Notes: generated from the sequence alone by a model not told the origin. DNA of 64,000 nt from an uncultured Chryseobacterium sp. (GCA_913776245.1 CAJYLO010000018.1:60638-124637), one strand, 5' to 3'; positions 45,499-55,486 are shown, numbered from the stretch's first letter. Numbers and translations: made by a program.

Positions 45499-46524
45499 AT
45501 GAACAACGTAAAACTATATGGCTTTCTGCTGGGCGTGGCTCTCTTGAATAGCTGTGCCTCGACCAAAAATTTCTCATACGATGGGAAAGGATTTAAAGAT
45601 GCCTACAACAGCATTACCTCAGCAGAACTGAAGGAGAACCTCTATGTGATAGCCGATGACAAAATGGAAGGCAGGGGCACAGGAAGTACAGGGCAAAAGA
45701 AAGCCGGTGAGTACATGATAGATCAATATAAGGAATGGGGCATAGGTTATCCGCCTGCTCTGGGCTCGTACTATCAGAAAGTACCTTCCGCCGCCATGAA
45801 AAAATATGGAGAAACGTTGCCGGATTCGGAAAATATCATGGCATTTATCGAAGGTTCTGAGAAGCCAAACGAAATCATTGTGGTGTCTGCGCATTATGAC
45901 CACGTAGGGATGAAAAACGGTGAGGTCTACAATGGCGCCGATGATGATGGCAGCGGAACTGTGGCGGTGATGGAAATTGCTGAAGCATTTCAGGAAGCCA
46001 AAAAGAAAGGTTATGGACCAAAGCGTTCTATTCTCTTCTTACACGTAACGGGCGAGGAGCATGGACTGTTTGGCTCAGAATATTATTCAGATCACCCGGT
46101 TTATCCTTTGGCCAATACAGTTGCCGACCTTAACATTGACATGATTGGACGTGACGACCCAGAAAACCGTGGTAAACAATACGTTTATGTTATCGGTTCA
46201 GAAATGCTAAGCTCTCAATTAAAAAAAATCAATGAAGCAGCGAATGACAAAACCGTGAAGCTGGAACTCAATTATAAATATGATGACCCGAAAGATCCGC
46301 AGAGATTGTATTACAGGTCAGACCATTATAATTTTGCCAAGCACAATATTCCTGTCGCATTTTTCTTCGATGGTATTCATGAGGATTATCATAAACCAAC
46401 GGACACGCCGGACAAAATCGATTATGATTTGCTGGCAAAGCGTACTAAACTGGTTTTCACCACAGCGTGGGAACTGGCGAACCGCCCGGAAAGAATCATC
46501 GTTGACGGAAAAAATACAAGGTGA
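45499..46524 (+). CDS. M28-family metallopeptidase lipoprotein
   Basis: 341 residues; lipobox VALLNSC puts it on a membrane outside the cytoplasm. The di-zinc aminopeptidase ligands are visible: SAHYDHVG, NGADDDGSGT, TGEEHGLFGSE, DMIGRDDP and the late RSDHYNFAKHNI. It removes N-terminal amino acids from peptides or cleaves glutamate-type ends. Ends with a strong bidirectional terminator shared with the convergent Nudix gene. Confidence 0.93.
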   Translation: MNNVKLYGFLLGVALLNSCASTKNFSYDGKGFKDAYNSITSAELKENLYVIADDKMEGRGTGSTGQKKAGEYMIDQYKEWGIGYPPALGSYYQKVPSAAMKKYGETLPDSENIMAFIEGSEKPNEIIVVSAHYDHVGMKNGEVYNGADDDGSGTVAVMEIAEAFQEAKKKGYGPKRSILFLHVTGEEHGLFGSEYYSDHPVYPLANTVADLNIDMIGRDDPENRGKQYVYVIGSEMLSSQLKKINEAANDKTVKLELNYKYDDPKDPQRLYYRSDHYNFAKHNIPVAFFFDGIHEDYHKPTDTPDKIDYDLLAKRTKLVFTTAWELANRPERIIVDGKNTR

Positions 46525-46533
46525 TAATTTATC

Positions 46534-46570
46534 AAAAAAAGCAACTCGAAAAAAATGAGTTGCTTTTTTT
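46534..46570. terminator. Bidirectional terminator
   Basis: A perfect 14-bp stem: AAAAAAAGCAACTC (46534-46547) and GAGTTGCTTTTTTT (46557-46570). A/T tracts on both sides serve the M28 gene and the convergent Nudix gene. Confidence 0.85.
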
Positions 46571-46571
46571 A

Positions 46572-47336
46572 TTAGGAAAAATCGCTGTTTTTGATTTCGG
46601 GATTTTCTAAGAATTTGTACAGGAACGGCGCTTTGTTAGCGGAACCTGTATAATGTTTTTCCAGCCTTTCCAGGATGTTGAGACTTAGCATCTTTCGCTG
46701 GAAATTGTTTCTTCTTAAAGGTTCTCCCAGAATGGCTTCGTAAAGATGCTGAAGTTCTTTCATCGTAAATTTATCCGGAAGAAGATTGCTTCCCATCACC
46801 TGATAATCGATGTTTTTGCGGAGATAAAGTAATCCTTTTTCTATCATTTCCTTGTGGTCAAAAGCCATATTCGGGAGCTTGTCCACATCAAACCATTGAC
46901 AGACCTCATTGAAAGAGTCCGGAAACGTGTATGTGAGCGTATAATCAATTAACGCACAGTAACCTACGGAAATAAAACGCTGGTAGATCCAGTGATTCCT
47001 ATCGACCTCGATATTTTTATTCTCCAACAATTTTTGGTGTGTATTGTTCTCCGTACGTTTGATATCGCCGAACGTATAGAACTGCTCCAGAAAAACATCG
47101 GAAAGATGTGTCCTCTCATATAGAGTTCTGGCAGCGGCGTCATTCAGATTCTCATCATTGTAGATAAATCCCCCGGGAACGGACCAAAGATCCAGATCGT
47201 GATACTTGAGCAAAAGAACTTTGAGCGTGTCTTTATGAAATCCAAAAATTACACAATCCACGGAAACGTGCTCCACAAAGTCTTTTGTATCGATGAGCTC
47301 CTTGAGATTTTGCTTAATTTTTTTGTTTTCAGTCAT
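46572..47336 (-). CDS. NrtR/AraR-like Nudix transcriptional regulator
   Basis: 254 residues from the ATG at 47336 (the frame opens 13 codons earlier inside the permease gene). The N-terminal Nudix domain (about residues 20-150) has CVIFGFHKDTLKVLLLKYHD and LWSVPGGFIYNDENLNDAAA, but the catalytic box (GX5EX7REUXEEXGU) is degenerate: REL.EE is replaced by TLYERTHL. So it is probably a ligand sensor, not an enzyme. The C-terminal winged helix (FTMKELQHLYEAILGEPLRR, NNFQRKML) is the NrtR/AraR type; a Bacteroides member regulates arabinose use. Placed after a sugar permease and beside a SusCD locus, it is the likely local regulator. Start overlaps the permease end by 8 bases. Confidence 0.85.
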   Translation of the reverse strand: MTENKKIKQNLKELIDTKDFVEHVSVDCVIFGFHKDTLKVLLLKYHDLDLWSVPGGFIYNDENLNDAAARTLYERTHLSDVFLEQFYTFGDIKRTENNTHQKLLENKNIEVDRNHWIYQRFISVGYCALIDYTLTYTFPDSFNEVCQWFDVDKLPNMAFDHKEMIEKGLLYLRKNIDYQVMGSNLLPDKFTMKELQHLYEAILGEPLRRNNFQRKMLSLNILERLEKHYTGSANKAPFLYKFLENPEIKNSDFS

Positions 47337-48513
47337 GGATTTTTGAAGTTTTATTGAGGAAAAAAGTGAGACCAAATATAATTAATAATGGTAAAATAAT
47401 GCATAACGGATAAAAATAACTGAGCTTTTCATAAAATATCATAGCCATATACAGCGATCCGAAAGAACTTCCCAGCGATGAACAGATGACTACGACGGAC
47501 AGGAAAAAGTGCGTTTTCTCCTTTGGTATTTTGTTGAGAACTTCGGAATTATAGAGCGGATAGAGTGGCGAGAGGAATAGACCTGTGAGCGGAATCAGGC
47601 AAATGATAGCGAGTCTTGCCTTATCATAAAAAATGGTGATCAGAACCTGTGAAGCACCTAATATTATGAAAATCAGTAGTAAACAGACCACTACCAGCCT
47701 GTACCAGTGAAACCTTAGGATCAATTTACTTGTGACCAATCTTCCAATGAATGAAAACAGAGCCAGAAAGGCCGTGGATTGTAATGCGAAATAAGAATCG
47801 ACTTTCAGATTATTCTTATAAAAACTCGGCAACCAGGAATTGAAACTTTGCTCCACGAAGACCATGAGGAAAATGATAGAGAAAAATGTGATAATTATTT
47901 TCGATTTTAAAAATTGTAATCCTCCTGCGAAGACATTACTGGTATCTGGATTGATTTCCTCTACTTTTAATGGTTTTAGCATCATCAGATTAATAATACT
48001 CAGCACGGCGATCAGCCAAAATCCATATTTCCAGTATTCCGCATAGGCGCTGGACAGCAAACTCCCGAAGCCGATATTGATAGCAAAAATCCCGATCATA
48101 AAAGACGCTTCCACACGGCTCATGGTGCTGGCCAGGCGCTCATCCTTAAAATTATTTTTGATGATACTAAAGACTGCGATCTTGGCTAATGCAAAGCTGA
48201 CCCCTATAATGCTGAGCCAAATTTTGAAAAACCAGAATTGATCTACCAGCGGCAATGCGAAACAACTGATCACAACGAAAACCAACGAAAAAATCAGAGC
48301 TTTTTTGTTACCAGTTTTGCTGATGAGATTGACACAGAATAGCGACACAATAGCCATGGGAATATCTTTGAACGATTCTAAAAAACCAAGGCCTTTATAG
48401 GAAACCTCTTCAGAAAGCTGGAGAATAATGACACCCATGCTATTGAGAAGCATGGAGAATATGAGGAAGCTGAGCATAAGAGGCCACTTCACCTTTGTAT
48501 TATTAACATCCAT
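47329..48513 (-). CDS. MFS transporter (likely sugar or oligosaccharide)
   Basis: 394 residues, 12 membrane helices; helix 4-5 loop FALAKIAVFSIIKNNFKDER and a long middle loop (KPLKVEEINPDTSNVFAGG). No strong substrate signature. It opens the leftward pair with the Nudix regulator, from a TATATTTG element at 48564-48571 (minus strand), divergent from SusC. Context suggests import of the sugar released by the beta-glucanases. Confidence 0.8.
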   Translation of the reverse strand: MDVNNTKVKWPLMLSFLIFSMLLNSMGVIILQLSEEVSYKGLGFLESFKDIPMAIVSLFCVNLISKTGNKKALIFSLVFVVISCFALPLVDQFWFFKIWLSIIGVSFALAKIAVFSIIKNNFKDERLASTMSRVEASFMIGIFAINIGFGSLLSSAYAEYWKYGFWLIAVLSIINLMMLKPLKVEEINPDTSNVFAGGLQFLKSKIIITFFSIIFLMVFVEQSFNSWLPSFYKNNLKVDSYFALQSTAFLALFSFIGRLVTSKLILRFHWYRLVVVCLLLIFIILGASQVLITIFYDKARLAIICLIPLTGLFLSPLYPLYNSEVLNKIPKEKTHFFLSVVVICSSLGSSFGSLYMAMIFYEKLSYFYPLCIILPLLIIFGLTFFLNKTSKIHD

Positions 48514-48563
48514 TATAAGCCTCTTAACGTATTTTTAACATTGGATTGTATTTTCGGGGATTT

Positions 48564-48671
48564 CAAATATAGTAAAAATAATAATTTTGAATGATAAGAT
48601 ACACGTTAAAACACTCATAAACAGTAATATTTTTAAATTTTTTATTTTTTTTTTTGATATATCAAAAAAAA
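48564..48671. promoter_or_regulatory. Divergent promoter region of the PUL with operator-like palindrome
   Basis: Minus strand TATATTTG (48571-48564) is a -7 for the permease/regulator pair. At 48648-48671 lies a perfect palindrome: eight T, GATATATC, eight A. It covers a TTTTTG that could be the -33 of susC (followed after 18 bases by TATTTTTA at 48675-48682). It is a likely operator for the adjacent Nudix-wHTH regulator, though not proven. Confidence 0.5.
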
Positions 48672-48719
48672 GGATATTTTTATTGTCTCAATATGAGAAT
48701 AACAAAAATTAATTAAAAT

Positions 48720-51617
48720 ATGAACTTAAAGTATTCAAAATGTCTTGGGTTAGCAGCTGTACTTTACTTCACAGCCAACTACTCGGCACAACAGGCCAGC
48801 GACACGACTTCCAAGGAGAAAACTATTGAGGAGGTAGTTGTCATCGGCTATGGAACTCAAAAGAAAAGCAATGTGACAGGAGCCATTGCCAGTATCAAAG
48901 CTTCGGATATTGAAGATATTCCAGCAGGCAAGCCTGAGCAGGTTTTACAAGGAAGGGCAGCTGGTGTATCTGTAGTAACTAATTCCGGGCAACCAGGTTC
49001 AGGAGCTACAGTAAGAATCCGAGGTCTTACTAGTTTTGGTGCAGGAGGTAATGATCCAATGTGGGTTGTCGATGGAATTATTGTTGATGGAATTGGATGG
49101 TTAAATCAATCAGATATTGAAAGTATCGAAGTCCTAAAGGATGGTGCTTCATCTGCAATTTATGGAGTCAGTGCTGCAAGAGGTGTTGTTCTAGTAACAA
49201 CAAAGAAAGGAAAGAAAGGTGTTTTGAATTTAGCTTACAATGGAAGTTTTGGAACATCGCAAGCCGCAAGAAAATTAGATTTACTTAATGCTACGCAGTA
49301 CGCAACAATAATTAATGAAGGATTTGCAAACGATAATTCTCCCATTAGGTTTACAAATCCAAATATGTTCGGTATCGGTACGGACTGGCAAGATACAATA
49401 TTTAATACAGGAGACAGACAATCTCACGAAGTAAGCATCAATGGTGGAAATGATAAATCTACTTATTATGCATCATTTGGTTATTTCGATCAAACCGGTA
49501 TTGTAATGGGCGACATATCAAATTACAAAAGAATCAATGCTCGTTTAAATTCTACACATAAAGTACTCGATGTTCTAACAGTAGGTCAAACATTTCTATA
49601 TACCCATCAAAAAAGCCAAGGTATTGGAGTCAATGAGACATTCGGTGGCCCACTAAGTTCAGCAATTAACCTTGATCCTACCACACCTGCTGTGGTTACT
49701 GACTGGTCACAAGTTAATCCTGCGAATTATACCAACGCTTATATTATTAGAGATCCAAACGGAAATCCGTACGGGATATCACCTTGGGTAAATCAGGAAA
49801 TGTCTAATCCATTAGCATATCGATACACACAACAGGGTAGATATGGTTGGTCTGATGATTTTGTTGGAAATGTATTTGCGGAGCTTAAACTTACAGAAGG
49901 TTTAACTTTCAAAACCACATTAAACGGAAAAAAATCTTATTGGGGCAGCCAGGGATTTACGCCTAAGTTCTATTTAAGCCCAACTCTCAGCAATTTAGTA
50001 AATAACAACTTGAATAGAGTAACTCAGACTAAATTTGAATGGAGTATGGAAAATACCTTAAGCTACCAAAAAAGGTTAGGTGACCATAATTTTAATATTT
50101 TGCTGGGACAGGGAGTTTACAGATATAATATTGGTTCGGGTCAAAGTGTTACTTACAGTAATATACCTGTAGAAAACTGGTACGAAGCAGCTTTTTACGC
50201 GGTTGATGCCAAGAGTATTACAGCCAGTGCCTGGGACACACCACAAACAAGAAGAGCATCTTATTTTGGAAGATTTATTTATGATTATCAAGACAAATAC
50301 CTTTTTACAGGTACATTTAGAAGAGATGGATCATCCAAGTTTTTAAAATATTGGGGTAATTTCCCATCTTTCTCAGCAGGATGGAATGTGCATAAAGAAG
50401 GATTCTGGAAAGATAATGAAATCATCAATACTCTAAAAATACGTGGAGGATACGGTGTCTTAGGTAACGACGCTATTGAGGATTTTATGTATAGAAGTTC
50501 TCTTGTCTCAGGCAGCAATTACCCAAATGGAGAAATAGATCCTACTATAATCATTGGCTACAGTCCTAACACCTTAGGAAACCCTAATCTTAAGTGGGAA
50601 GAGACTGCACAGAGTGATATTGGAGCTGATATTCGATTTCTAAATGATTTTACATTAGGCTTTGATTATTATTATAAGAAAACTAAGGATATACTTCGTC
50701 GTGTAGCCATTCCTGGTTATGTAGGTGTACCTACCGATCCATTTGCTAATATTGGTGATATGGAAAATAGGGGTGTGGAATTTGAGTTAGGATATAAGAA
50801 GAATTGGCAAGATTTCAGTCTATCTTTAAATGGTAATTTTTCTGCCAATAAAAACAAGGTTTTGCGCCTCGAGGATGATGTAGAATGGAGAGAATTTGCT
50901 GGTTTACATTCGATGGGACCTGTTTCTAGATTACAAGTTGGTAAACCTGTTGGGACATTTTATGGATATACTTATAGTGGCGTATTCCAAAATCAAGAGC
51001 AAATCAACTCCTATACAAATAGCAGTGGCGATTTGATCATTCCCAATGCAAAACCTGGAGATTTCATTTGGCAAGATAATAACGGAGACGGGAAAATCAC
51101 TCAGGACGATATGGTAGATATTGGAAGTTCTCTTCCTAAATTCACATATGGTTTTACGGTGAATATGAATTACAAAAACTTTGATTTAATGGTTTTCGCC
51201 CAAGGACAGGGTGGCAATATGCTACTTCAGGGCCTTAGAAGATTGGACATGCTGGATGCCAATTATCAGACTGCTATTCTTAACAGATGGACAGGAGAGG
51301 GATCTACAAATGATAATCCGAGACTTACTCGTAACGACCCGAATGGCAACTACACAAAAATGTCAAAATATTACCTACAGAAAGGAGATTATATGAGAAT
51401 TAAGTTAGTTTCATTAGGATACACAATTCCGAAGGATGTCACTACAAAGTTCGGGGCTAACAAAGTAAGAATTTTTGTAACTGGTGAAAACCTTTTCACA
51501 TTCACAAAATACACAGGATACGATCCTGAAATCGCAGGTGGTAATGAATATGGTATAGACAGAGCATATTATCCACAAGCAAGAACATTTTTATTTGGTG
51601 CAAACATTCAATTTTAA
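48720..51617 (+). CDS. SusC/RagA-type TonB-linked outer-membrane transporter
   Basis: 965 residues. Signal peptide to about residue 24, then directly the TonB-box-like region (TIEEVVVIGYGTQKKSNVTG), the plug domain (GKPEQVLQGRAAGVSVVTNS, TVRIRGLTSFG, VVDGIIVDG, IESIEVLKDGASSAIYG), and a 22-strand barrel ending ARTFLFGANIQF. The N-terminal carboxypeptidase-D-like domain found in most SusC proteins is missing. Forms the lidded pore with the next gene's SusD to import oligosaccharides. First gene of the beta-glucan locus; 11 bases before SusD. Confidence 0.97.
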   Translation: MNLKYSKCLGLAAVLYFTANYSAQQASDTTSKEKTIEEVVVIGYGTQKKSNVTGAIASIKASDIEDIPAGKPEQVLQGRAAGVSVVTNSGQPGSGATVRIRGLTSFGAGGNDPMWVVDGIIVDGIGWLNQSDIESIEVLKDGASSAIYGVSAARGVVLVTTKKGKKGVLNLAYNGSFGTSQAARKLDLLNATQYATIINEGFANDNSPIRFTNPNMFGIGTDWQDTIFNTGDRQSHEVSINGGNDKSTYYASFGYFDQTGIVMGDISNYKRINARLNSTHKVLDVLTVGQTFLYTHQKSQGIGVNETFGGPLSSAINLDPTTPAVVTDWSQVNPANYTNAYIIRDPNGNPYGISPWVNQEMSNPLAYRYTQQGRYGWSDDFVGNVFAELKLTEGLTFKTTLNGKKSYWGSQGFTPKFYLSPTLSNLVNNNLNRVTQTKFEWSMENTLSYQKRLGDHNFNILLGQGVYRYNIGSGQSVTYSNIPVENWYEAAFYAVDAKSITASAWDTPQTRRASYFGRFIYDYQDKYLFTGTFRRDGSSKFLKYWGNFPSFSAGWNVHKEGFWKDNEIINTLKIRGGYGVLGNDAIEDFMYRSSLVSGSNYPNGEIDPTIIIGYSPNTLGNPNLKWEETAQSDIGADIRFLNDFTLGFDYYYKKTKDILRRVAIPGYVGVPTDPFANIGDMENRGVEFELGYKKNWQDFSLSLNGNFSANKNKVLRLEDDVEWREFAGLHSMGPVSRLQVGKPVGTFYGYTYSGVFQNQEQINSYTNSSGDLIIPNAKPGDFIWQDNNGDGKITQDDMVDIGSSLPKFTYGFTVNMNYKNFDLMVFAQGQGGNMLLQGLRRLDMLDANYQTAILNRWTGEGSTNDNPRLTRNDPNGNYTKMSKYYLQKGDYMRIKLVSLGYTIPKDVTTKFGANKVRIFVTGENLFTFTKYTGYDPEIAGGNEYGIDRAYYPQARTFLFGANIQF

Positions 51618-51628
51618 ATTAAGAAACA

Positions 51629-53182
51629 ATGAAAAATAGAAGAATTATATCGAAGACTTTGTCTGTCATTATGCTTGCAGGATTAAGTGTCGCAAGTATA
51701 AATTGTACAGGGGATTACATCGGTGATGTTGAAAATATAGGCTCATTTGATGATGTTAATTATTTCAAGACAGAAGACCAATGCCTTAGCGCAACGGCGT
51801 CTGTTTACGATAAAATGAAAAAGTACGCCGGTGGTTTTGAAAATATGGTAACATTTTTTAATGCTGGTTCTGATGATTTTTATTCTGGTGGTGGTAGTTC
51901 AACAGATGGTGCAGGCATCCAAGGATTTAATAATTATACCATTAATCCTATCGTTATGCCTGCGAGCTACTGGAAAGATTTTTACCAAGGTGTGGCTAAT
52001 GCCAATTGGGTTTTAGAAAGAATGCCTGATGCTCCAGTTTCCGAAAACTTCAAAAAACGGATAATAGCAGAGGTCACAGTTTTAAGGTCGTTATACTATT
52101 TTGAGCTGGTTAAAATGTTTGGTAATGTTCCTCTCATATTAAAAAGAATCAGCTCGACTGATGATTATTGGAATATACCTCAAACACCTAAAGCGGAGGT
52201 TTATAATCAAATCGAAAATGATATTTTGGCTGTTGTAAATGATTTGCCGATGACTGTTGGAGGTGCAGAAAATGGTAGAATTACCCAAGGAGCCGCCAGA
52301 GCAATACTTGGAAAAATCTATTTGTATGACAAAAAAAATACAGAAGCTGCGGCACAGTTTGCTCAAGTCAATGGTACACCAGGACAGACCAGCCAATATG
52401 GTTACAAATTAGTAGATGAGTACAACAAACTTTTTGAATTATCTGAAGTATCCCCAGGTAAATATGAATACAATAAATTCACTAGCGAATCAATACTTGA
52501 AGCAGTATATACTAATGCAGGTATGTCAGACTGGAGTTTTTGGGGGCAAGGAAAAGATGAAGGTAACTCTATTTGTATAATGACAGGGCCCAGATCATAT
52601 AATTTGGCTTCAGGGAGCAATGCACCTGACATCGTTTCTGGTTGGGCATTTAACACCCTTTCCGATAACCTTTTTAATTTTATGCAAAATGATCCCCGGG
52701 CAGAAGCTACTATTCTTAATGCAAAAAAATTGCAGAATGAAGGAAAAATAACTTACTCTCCAGCTTATGCCGACACAGGATATTTTCTCAAAAAATATGC
52801 GCCTTTTAGAAAAGGTGTATCCGATCTTCCAGGCTCAATGGAACTTAATTTTAGACAGAATTACATAGTAATACGTTTAGCAGATAGTTATCTTATGGAA
52901 GCAGAAGCGTTAGGAGGAACAGGTGCGAGGGCACAAGCGTTACTTGATGCTGTTAGAGCAAGAGTAGGAATTCCATCAGTACCGGTTAGTATGCAGGCAA
53001 TAAAGGACGAGCGTAGAAAAGAATTAGCAGGAGAGGGGCACAGATGGTTTGATCTTGTAAGATGGGGAGATGCACCTTCTGCTTTGTCATCTAAAGGATT
53101 TGTAGCGAACAAAAATGAAGTTTTACCTATTCCTTATGCAGAATTATTGAATACAGCTTTAAAGCAAAATCAGAATTACTAA
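51629..53182 (+). CDS. SusD/RagB-family glycan-binding lipoprotein
   Basis: 517 residues. Lipobox near VASINC, then helical SusD fold: ECLSATAS-like DQCLSATASVYDKMK, ANWVLERMPDAPVSE, EVTVLRSLYYFELVKMFGNV, a TPR region, and the C-terminal conserved LADSYLMEAEALGG and DERRKELAGEGHRWFDLVRW. It sits at the cell surface on the SusC pore and binds the glycan. Co-transcribed with susC and the lipoprotein gene after it (12 bases). Confidence 0.97.
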   Translation: MKNRRIISKTLSVIMLAGLSVASINCTGDYIGDVENIGSFDDVNYFKTEDQCLSATASVYDKMKKYAGGFENMVTFFNAGSDDFYSGGGSSTDGAGIQGFNNYTINPIVMPASYWKDFYQGVANANWVLERMPDAPVSENFKKRIIAEVTVLRSLYYFELVKMFGNVPLILKRISSTDDYWNIPQTPKAEVYNQIENDILAVVNDLPMTVGGAENGRITQGAARAILGKIYLYDKKNTEAAAQFAQVNGTPGQTSQYGYKLVDEYNKLFELSEVSPGKYEYNKFTSESILEAVYTNAGMSDWSFWGQGKDEGNSICIMTGPRSYNLASGSNAPDIVSGWAFNTLSDNLFNFMQNDPRAEATILNAKKLQNEGKITYSPAYADTGYFLKKYAPFRKGVSDLPGSMELNFRQNYIVIRLADSYLMEAEALGGTGARAQALLDAVRARVGIPSVPVSMQAIKDERRKELAGEGHRWFDLVRWGDAPSALSSKGFVANKNEVLPIPYAELLNTALKQNQNY

Positions 53183-53194
53183 TAGTATAGATTT

Positions 53195-53854
53195 ATGAAA
53201 ACAACAATATTTAAAAATAAGTCATTAATCGTCCTTTCGCTTGCAATTGCAGTTTCATCTTGTGTACCGGATACCATAGATGGTGACGGAAATGCACTAA
53301 CTCCTACGAACTCCGATGCATCATTCACCGTGACAAAAACATATGATTCAGGGCGGGAAGTTTGCAGATGCTGCAGACGTTGCAAAATGGTCGTTGACTT
53401 TTCCTAATCCATCTAATACAGCGCTCTGGGTGTGGGATTTTACAAATAGTAAAGCCACGTTCACAGCTAAAGGTTGGGACAGAAATGTGATGTATCAGGA
53501 AGTTCAGGTTGTACAAGGCCGTAAATACAAAGCTGATGCTGTAGTTAGCTCCAAAGGTGTTTCAGACTCGTGGTTCGAAATCTATGTTGGTTATACAAAA
53601 CCTACCGCAAATAATGATTACACAGGGATGGAAACGATTCAACGTGGCTAAGAGCTATCAACACTTGGGCGGGTAGTGGTTCAAGTGCTTTCGAAGGTAA
53701 AATTTCAAATTTTGGTTCTAAAAATGCCAATAATCCTGATGGAATTTTTACGGCAACTAAAAGTGGAGTAGCATACTTTGCCATCAGGTCTGGTGGTAAT
53801 GATATGAAAGACGGTATTTCTATTTCTAAAGTAGAATTCCGCGGTGTGAACTAA
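53195..53854 (+). pseudogene. PUL surface lipoprotein, frame disrupted twice
   Basis: The first reading frame (53195) gives a signal peptide with lipobox (AIAVSSC) and ends by a stop at 53407. At about 53345 the sensible protein continues in another frame (GGKFADAADVAKWSLTFPNP, then VQGRKYKADAVVSSKG) until 53651. From there the good sequence is back in the original frame (RAINTWAGSGSSAFEGKISN) and ends EFRGVN at 53854. So a one-base insertion (GATTCAGG) and a one-base loss (near CGTGGCTAAG) cancel out over a 300-base segment. It is either a pseudogene or two sequencing errors. The intact form (about 219 residues) would be a carbohydrate-binding-type surface lipoprotein (SusE/F position). Confidence 0.8.
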
Positions 53855-53878
53855 ATTTTTTCTTATCATATTCTTAGG

Positions 53879-53911
53879 TGAAAGAGGTCTCAAAAACCTC
53901 TTTCATTTTTT
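53879..53911 (+). terminator. Terminator between lipoprotein gene and GH30
   Basis: TGAAAGAGGT (53879-53888) pairs with ACCTCTTTCA (53896-53905), then a T-tract. It may attenuate the transcript so GH30 and GH16 are expressed less than susCD, or from their own promoter. Confidence 0.75.
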
Positions 53912-54015
53912 ATCTTAATCATAACTTTAGTGATAATTTTGAAAGCTGTGTTAGGAATAAAAACTTGATACAATTTTCAACAGTGACAGGCTATTGTTAT
54001 TTAAAATCTAATAAA

Positions 54016-55476
54016 ATGTATAGTAATAAAATATTTCCCAACAAATCACTTTTTATTGGTCTGAGTTTCTTCTCATTGTTGTTCTGCCAAAGTAACAGCG
54101 TAGATGAGCAGACCGGAAATACCGATAATAATGGTGAAGACAATTCCAATTATACTTCTGCCAGCGTTTGGATTACCAAAGCAGATGAAACGGCCAAGCT
54201 TCAGAAACAAGCAGACATTTTTTTCAAGAATACAGTCAATAGTTACCAGACTATTGACGTAGATGCCGCTCAGAAGTTCCAGACCATCGATGGTTACGGC
54301 TATACTTTAACGGGTGGAAGTGTTCAGGTCATTAACCAACTATCTGCAACTAAAAAAGAAGAATTGCTGCAGGACTTATTTTCCAGTAAGGATAATGCGA
54401 TTGCCGTAAGTTATTTGAGACTGAGCATTGGTGCGTCTGACCTTAATGCAGATGTATTTTCTTATAACGATTTGCCGGTGGGGCAGACCGATGTTACTTT
54501 GTCCAATTTCTCCTTGTCAAAAGACCAAGCTCTGATTGATATGATGAAAAAGATTCTGACCATCAATCCAAATATAAAAATCATTGCAGCACCGTGGTCA
54601 CCACCAGTCTGGATGAAGGATAACGGAAGCAGCGTCGGCGGAAGTCTGAAACCTGAATATTATAGTGTTTATGCGCAATACTTCGTCAAATATATTCAGG
54701 CGATGAAAGCCAATGGCATTACCATTGACGCCGTGACACCTCAGAACGAGCCGCTGCATCCGGGCAACAATCCGAGTCTGCTGATGACCTCACCGCAACA
54801 GGGTGAATTCATCAAAAATCATCTCGGACCAGCTTTCAAAGCGGCAAATATCAGTGCAAAGATTGTCCTTTATGACCATAATTGCGACAGACCGGATTAC
54901 CCGATGGACATCCTGAAAGACCCGGAAGCTGCTCAGTATGTTGATGGTTCGGCTTTCCACTTGTATGCAGGAAATATAAACGTTCTTAACAATGTTCACA
55001 TCGCTTATCCTAACAAAAATCTTTATTTCACGGAACAATGGACTGGCGCTAATTCTACATTTTCAGGAGACTTAATCTGGCATACGAAAAACGTCGTTAT
55101 TGGCTCGATGAGAAACTGGAGTAAAATTGCTTTAGAATGGAATGTTGCCAATGATGCTTCCTTCAATCCGCATACGCAAGGCGGCTGTACAGAATGTAAA
55201 GGTGCGATAACCATTAATTCAAGCGAAACATTCACTAAAAATGTAGCGTATTATATTATCGCTCAGGCATCTAAATTTGTTCCGCAAAATTCTCAGCGTA
55301 TTGCATCAACCCAGCCAGGAAATCTTAGCACTGTAGCATTCCTGAGACCAGATGGGAAAGTTGCATTAATCGTTTTGAATGAAGGTGATAATACAGAAAA
55401 CTTTAACATTAAATTTAATAACAAAACTGCGGCTACGGCTATCAGTCCTAAAACTGTTGCTACATTTGTATTCTAA
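54016..55476 (+). CDS. GH30-family glycoside hydrolase
   Basis: 486 residues from ATG at 54016 (the frame runs on upstream into the terminator hairpin). Hydrophobic start ends LLFC (possible lipobox). GH30 features in order: QTIDGYGYTLTGGSVQ (N-terminal strand), LRLSIGASD, AAPWSPPVWMKDNG, acid/base E245 in TPQNEPLHPGNNP, nucleophile E340 in YFTEQWTG, and a C-terminal beta-sandwich (VAFLRPDGKVALIVLNEGD). Members are glucosylceramidases, beta-1,6-glucanases or beta-xylosidases. With GH16 next to it, beta-1,6-glucan is most likely. Ten bases from GH16. Confidence 0.93.
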   Translation: MYSNKIFPNKSLFIGLSFFSLLFCQSNSVDEQTGNTDNNGEDNSNYTSASVWITKADETAKLQKQADIFFKNTVNSYQTIDVDAAQKFQTIDGYGYTLTGGSVQVINQLSATKKEELLQDLFSSKDNAIAVSYLRLSIGASDLNADVFSYNDLPVGQTDVTLSNFSLSKDQALIDMMKKILTINPNIKIIAAPWSPPVWMKDNGSSVGGSLKPEYYSVYAQYFVKYIQAMKANGITIDAVTPQNEPLHPGNNPSLLMTSPQQGEFIKNHLGPAFKAANISAKIVLYDHNCDRPDYPMDILKDPEAAQYVDGSAFHLYAGNINVLNNVHIAYPNKNLYFTEQWTGANSTFSGDLIWHTKNVVIGSMRNWSKIALEWNVANDASFNPHTQGGCTECKGAITINSSETFTKNVAYYIIAQASKFVPQNSQRIASTQPGNLSTVAFLRPDGKVALIVLNEGDNTENFNIKFNNKTAATAISPKTVATFVF

Positions 55477-55486
55477 ATCAATAGTA

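Noticed and set aside
53343..53651. Separate 102-residue gene starting at an internal ATG
   Set aside because: It has no signal sequence and its sequence continues that of the lipoprotein frame before and after it, so it is the shifted middle of one gene.
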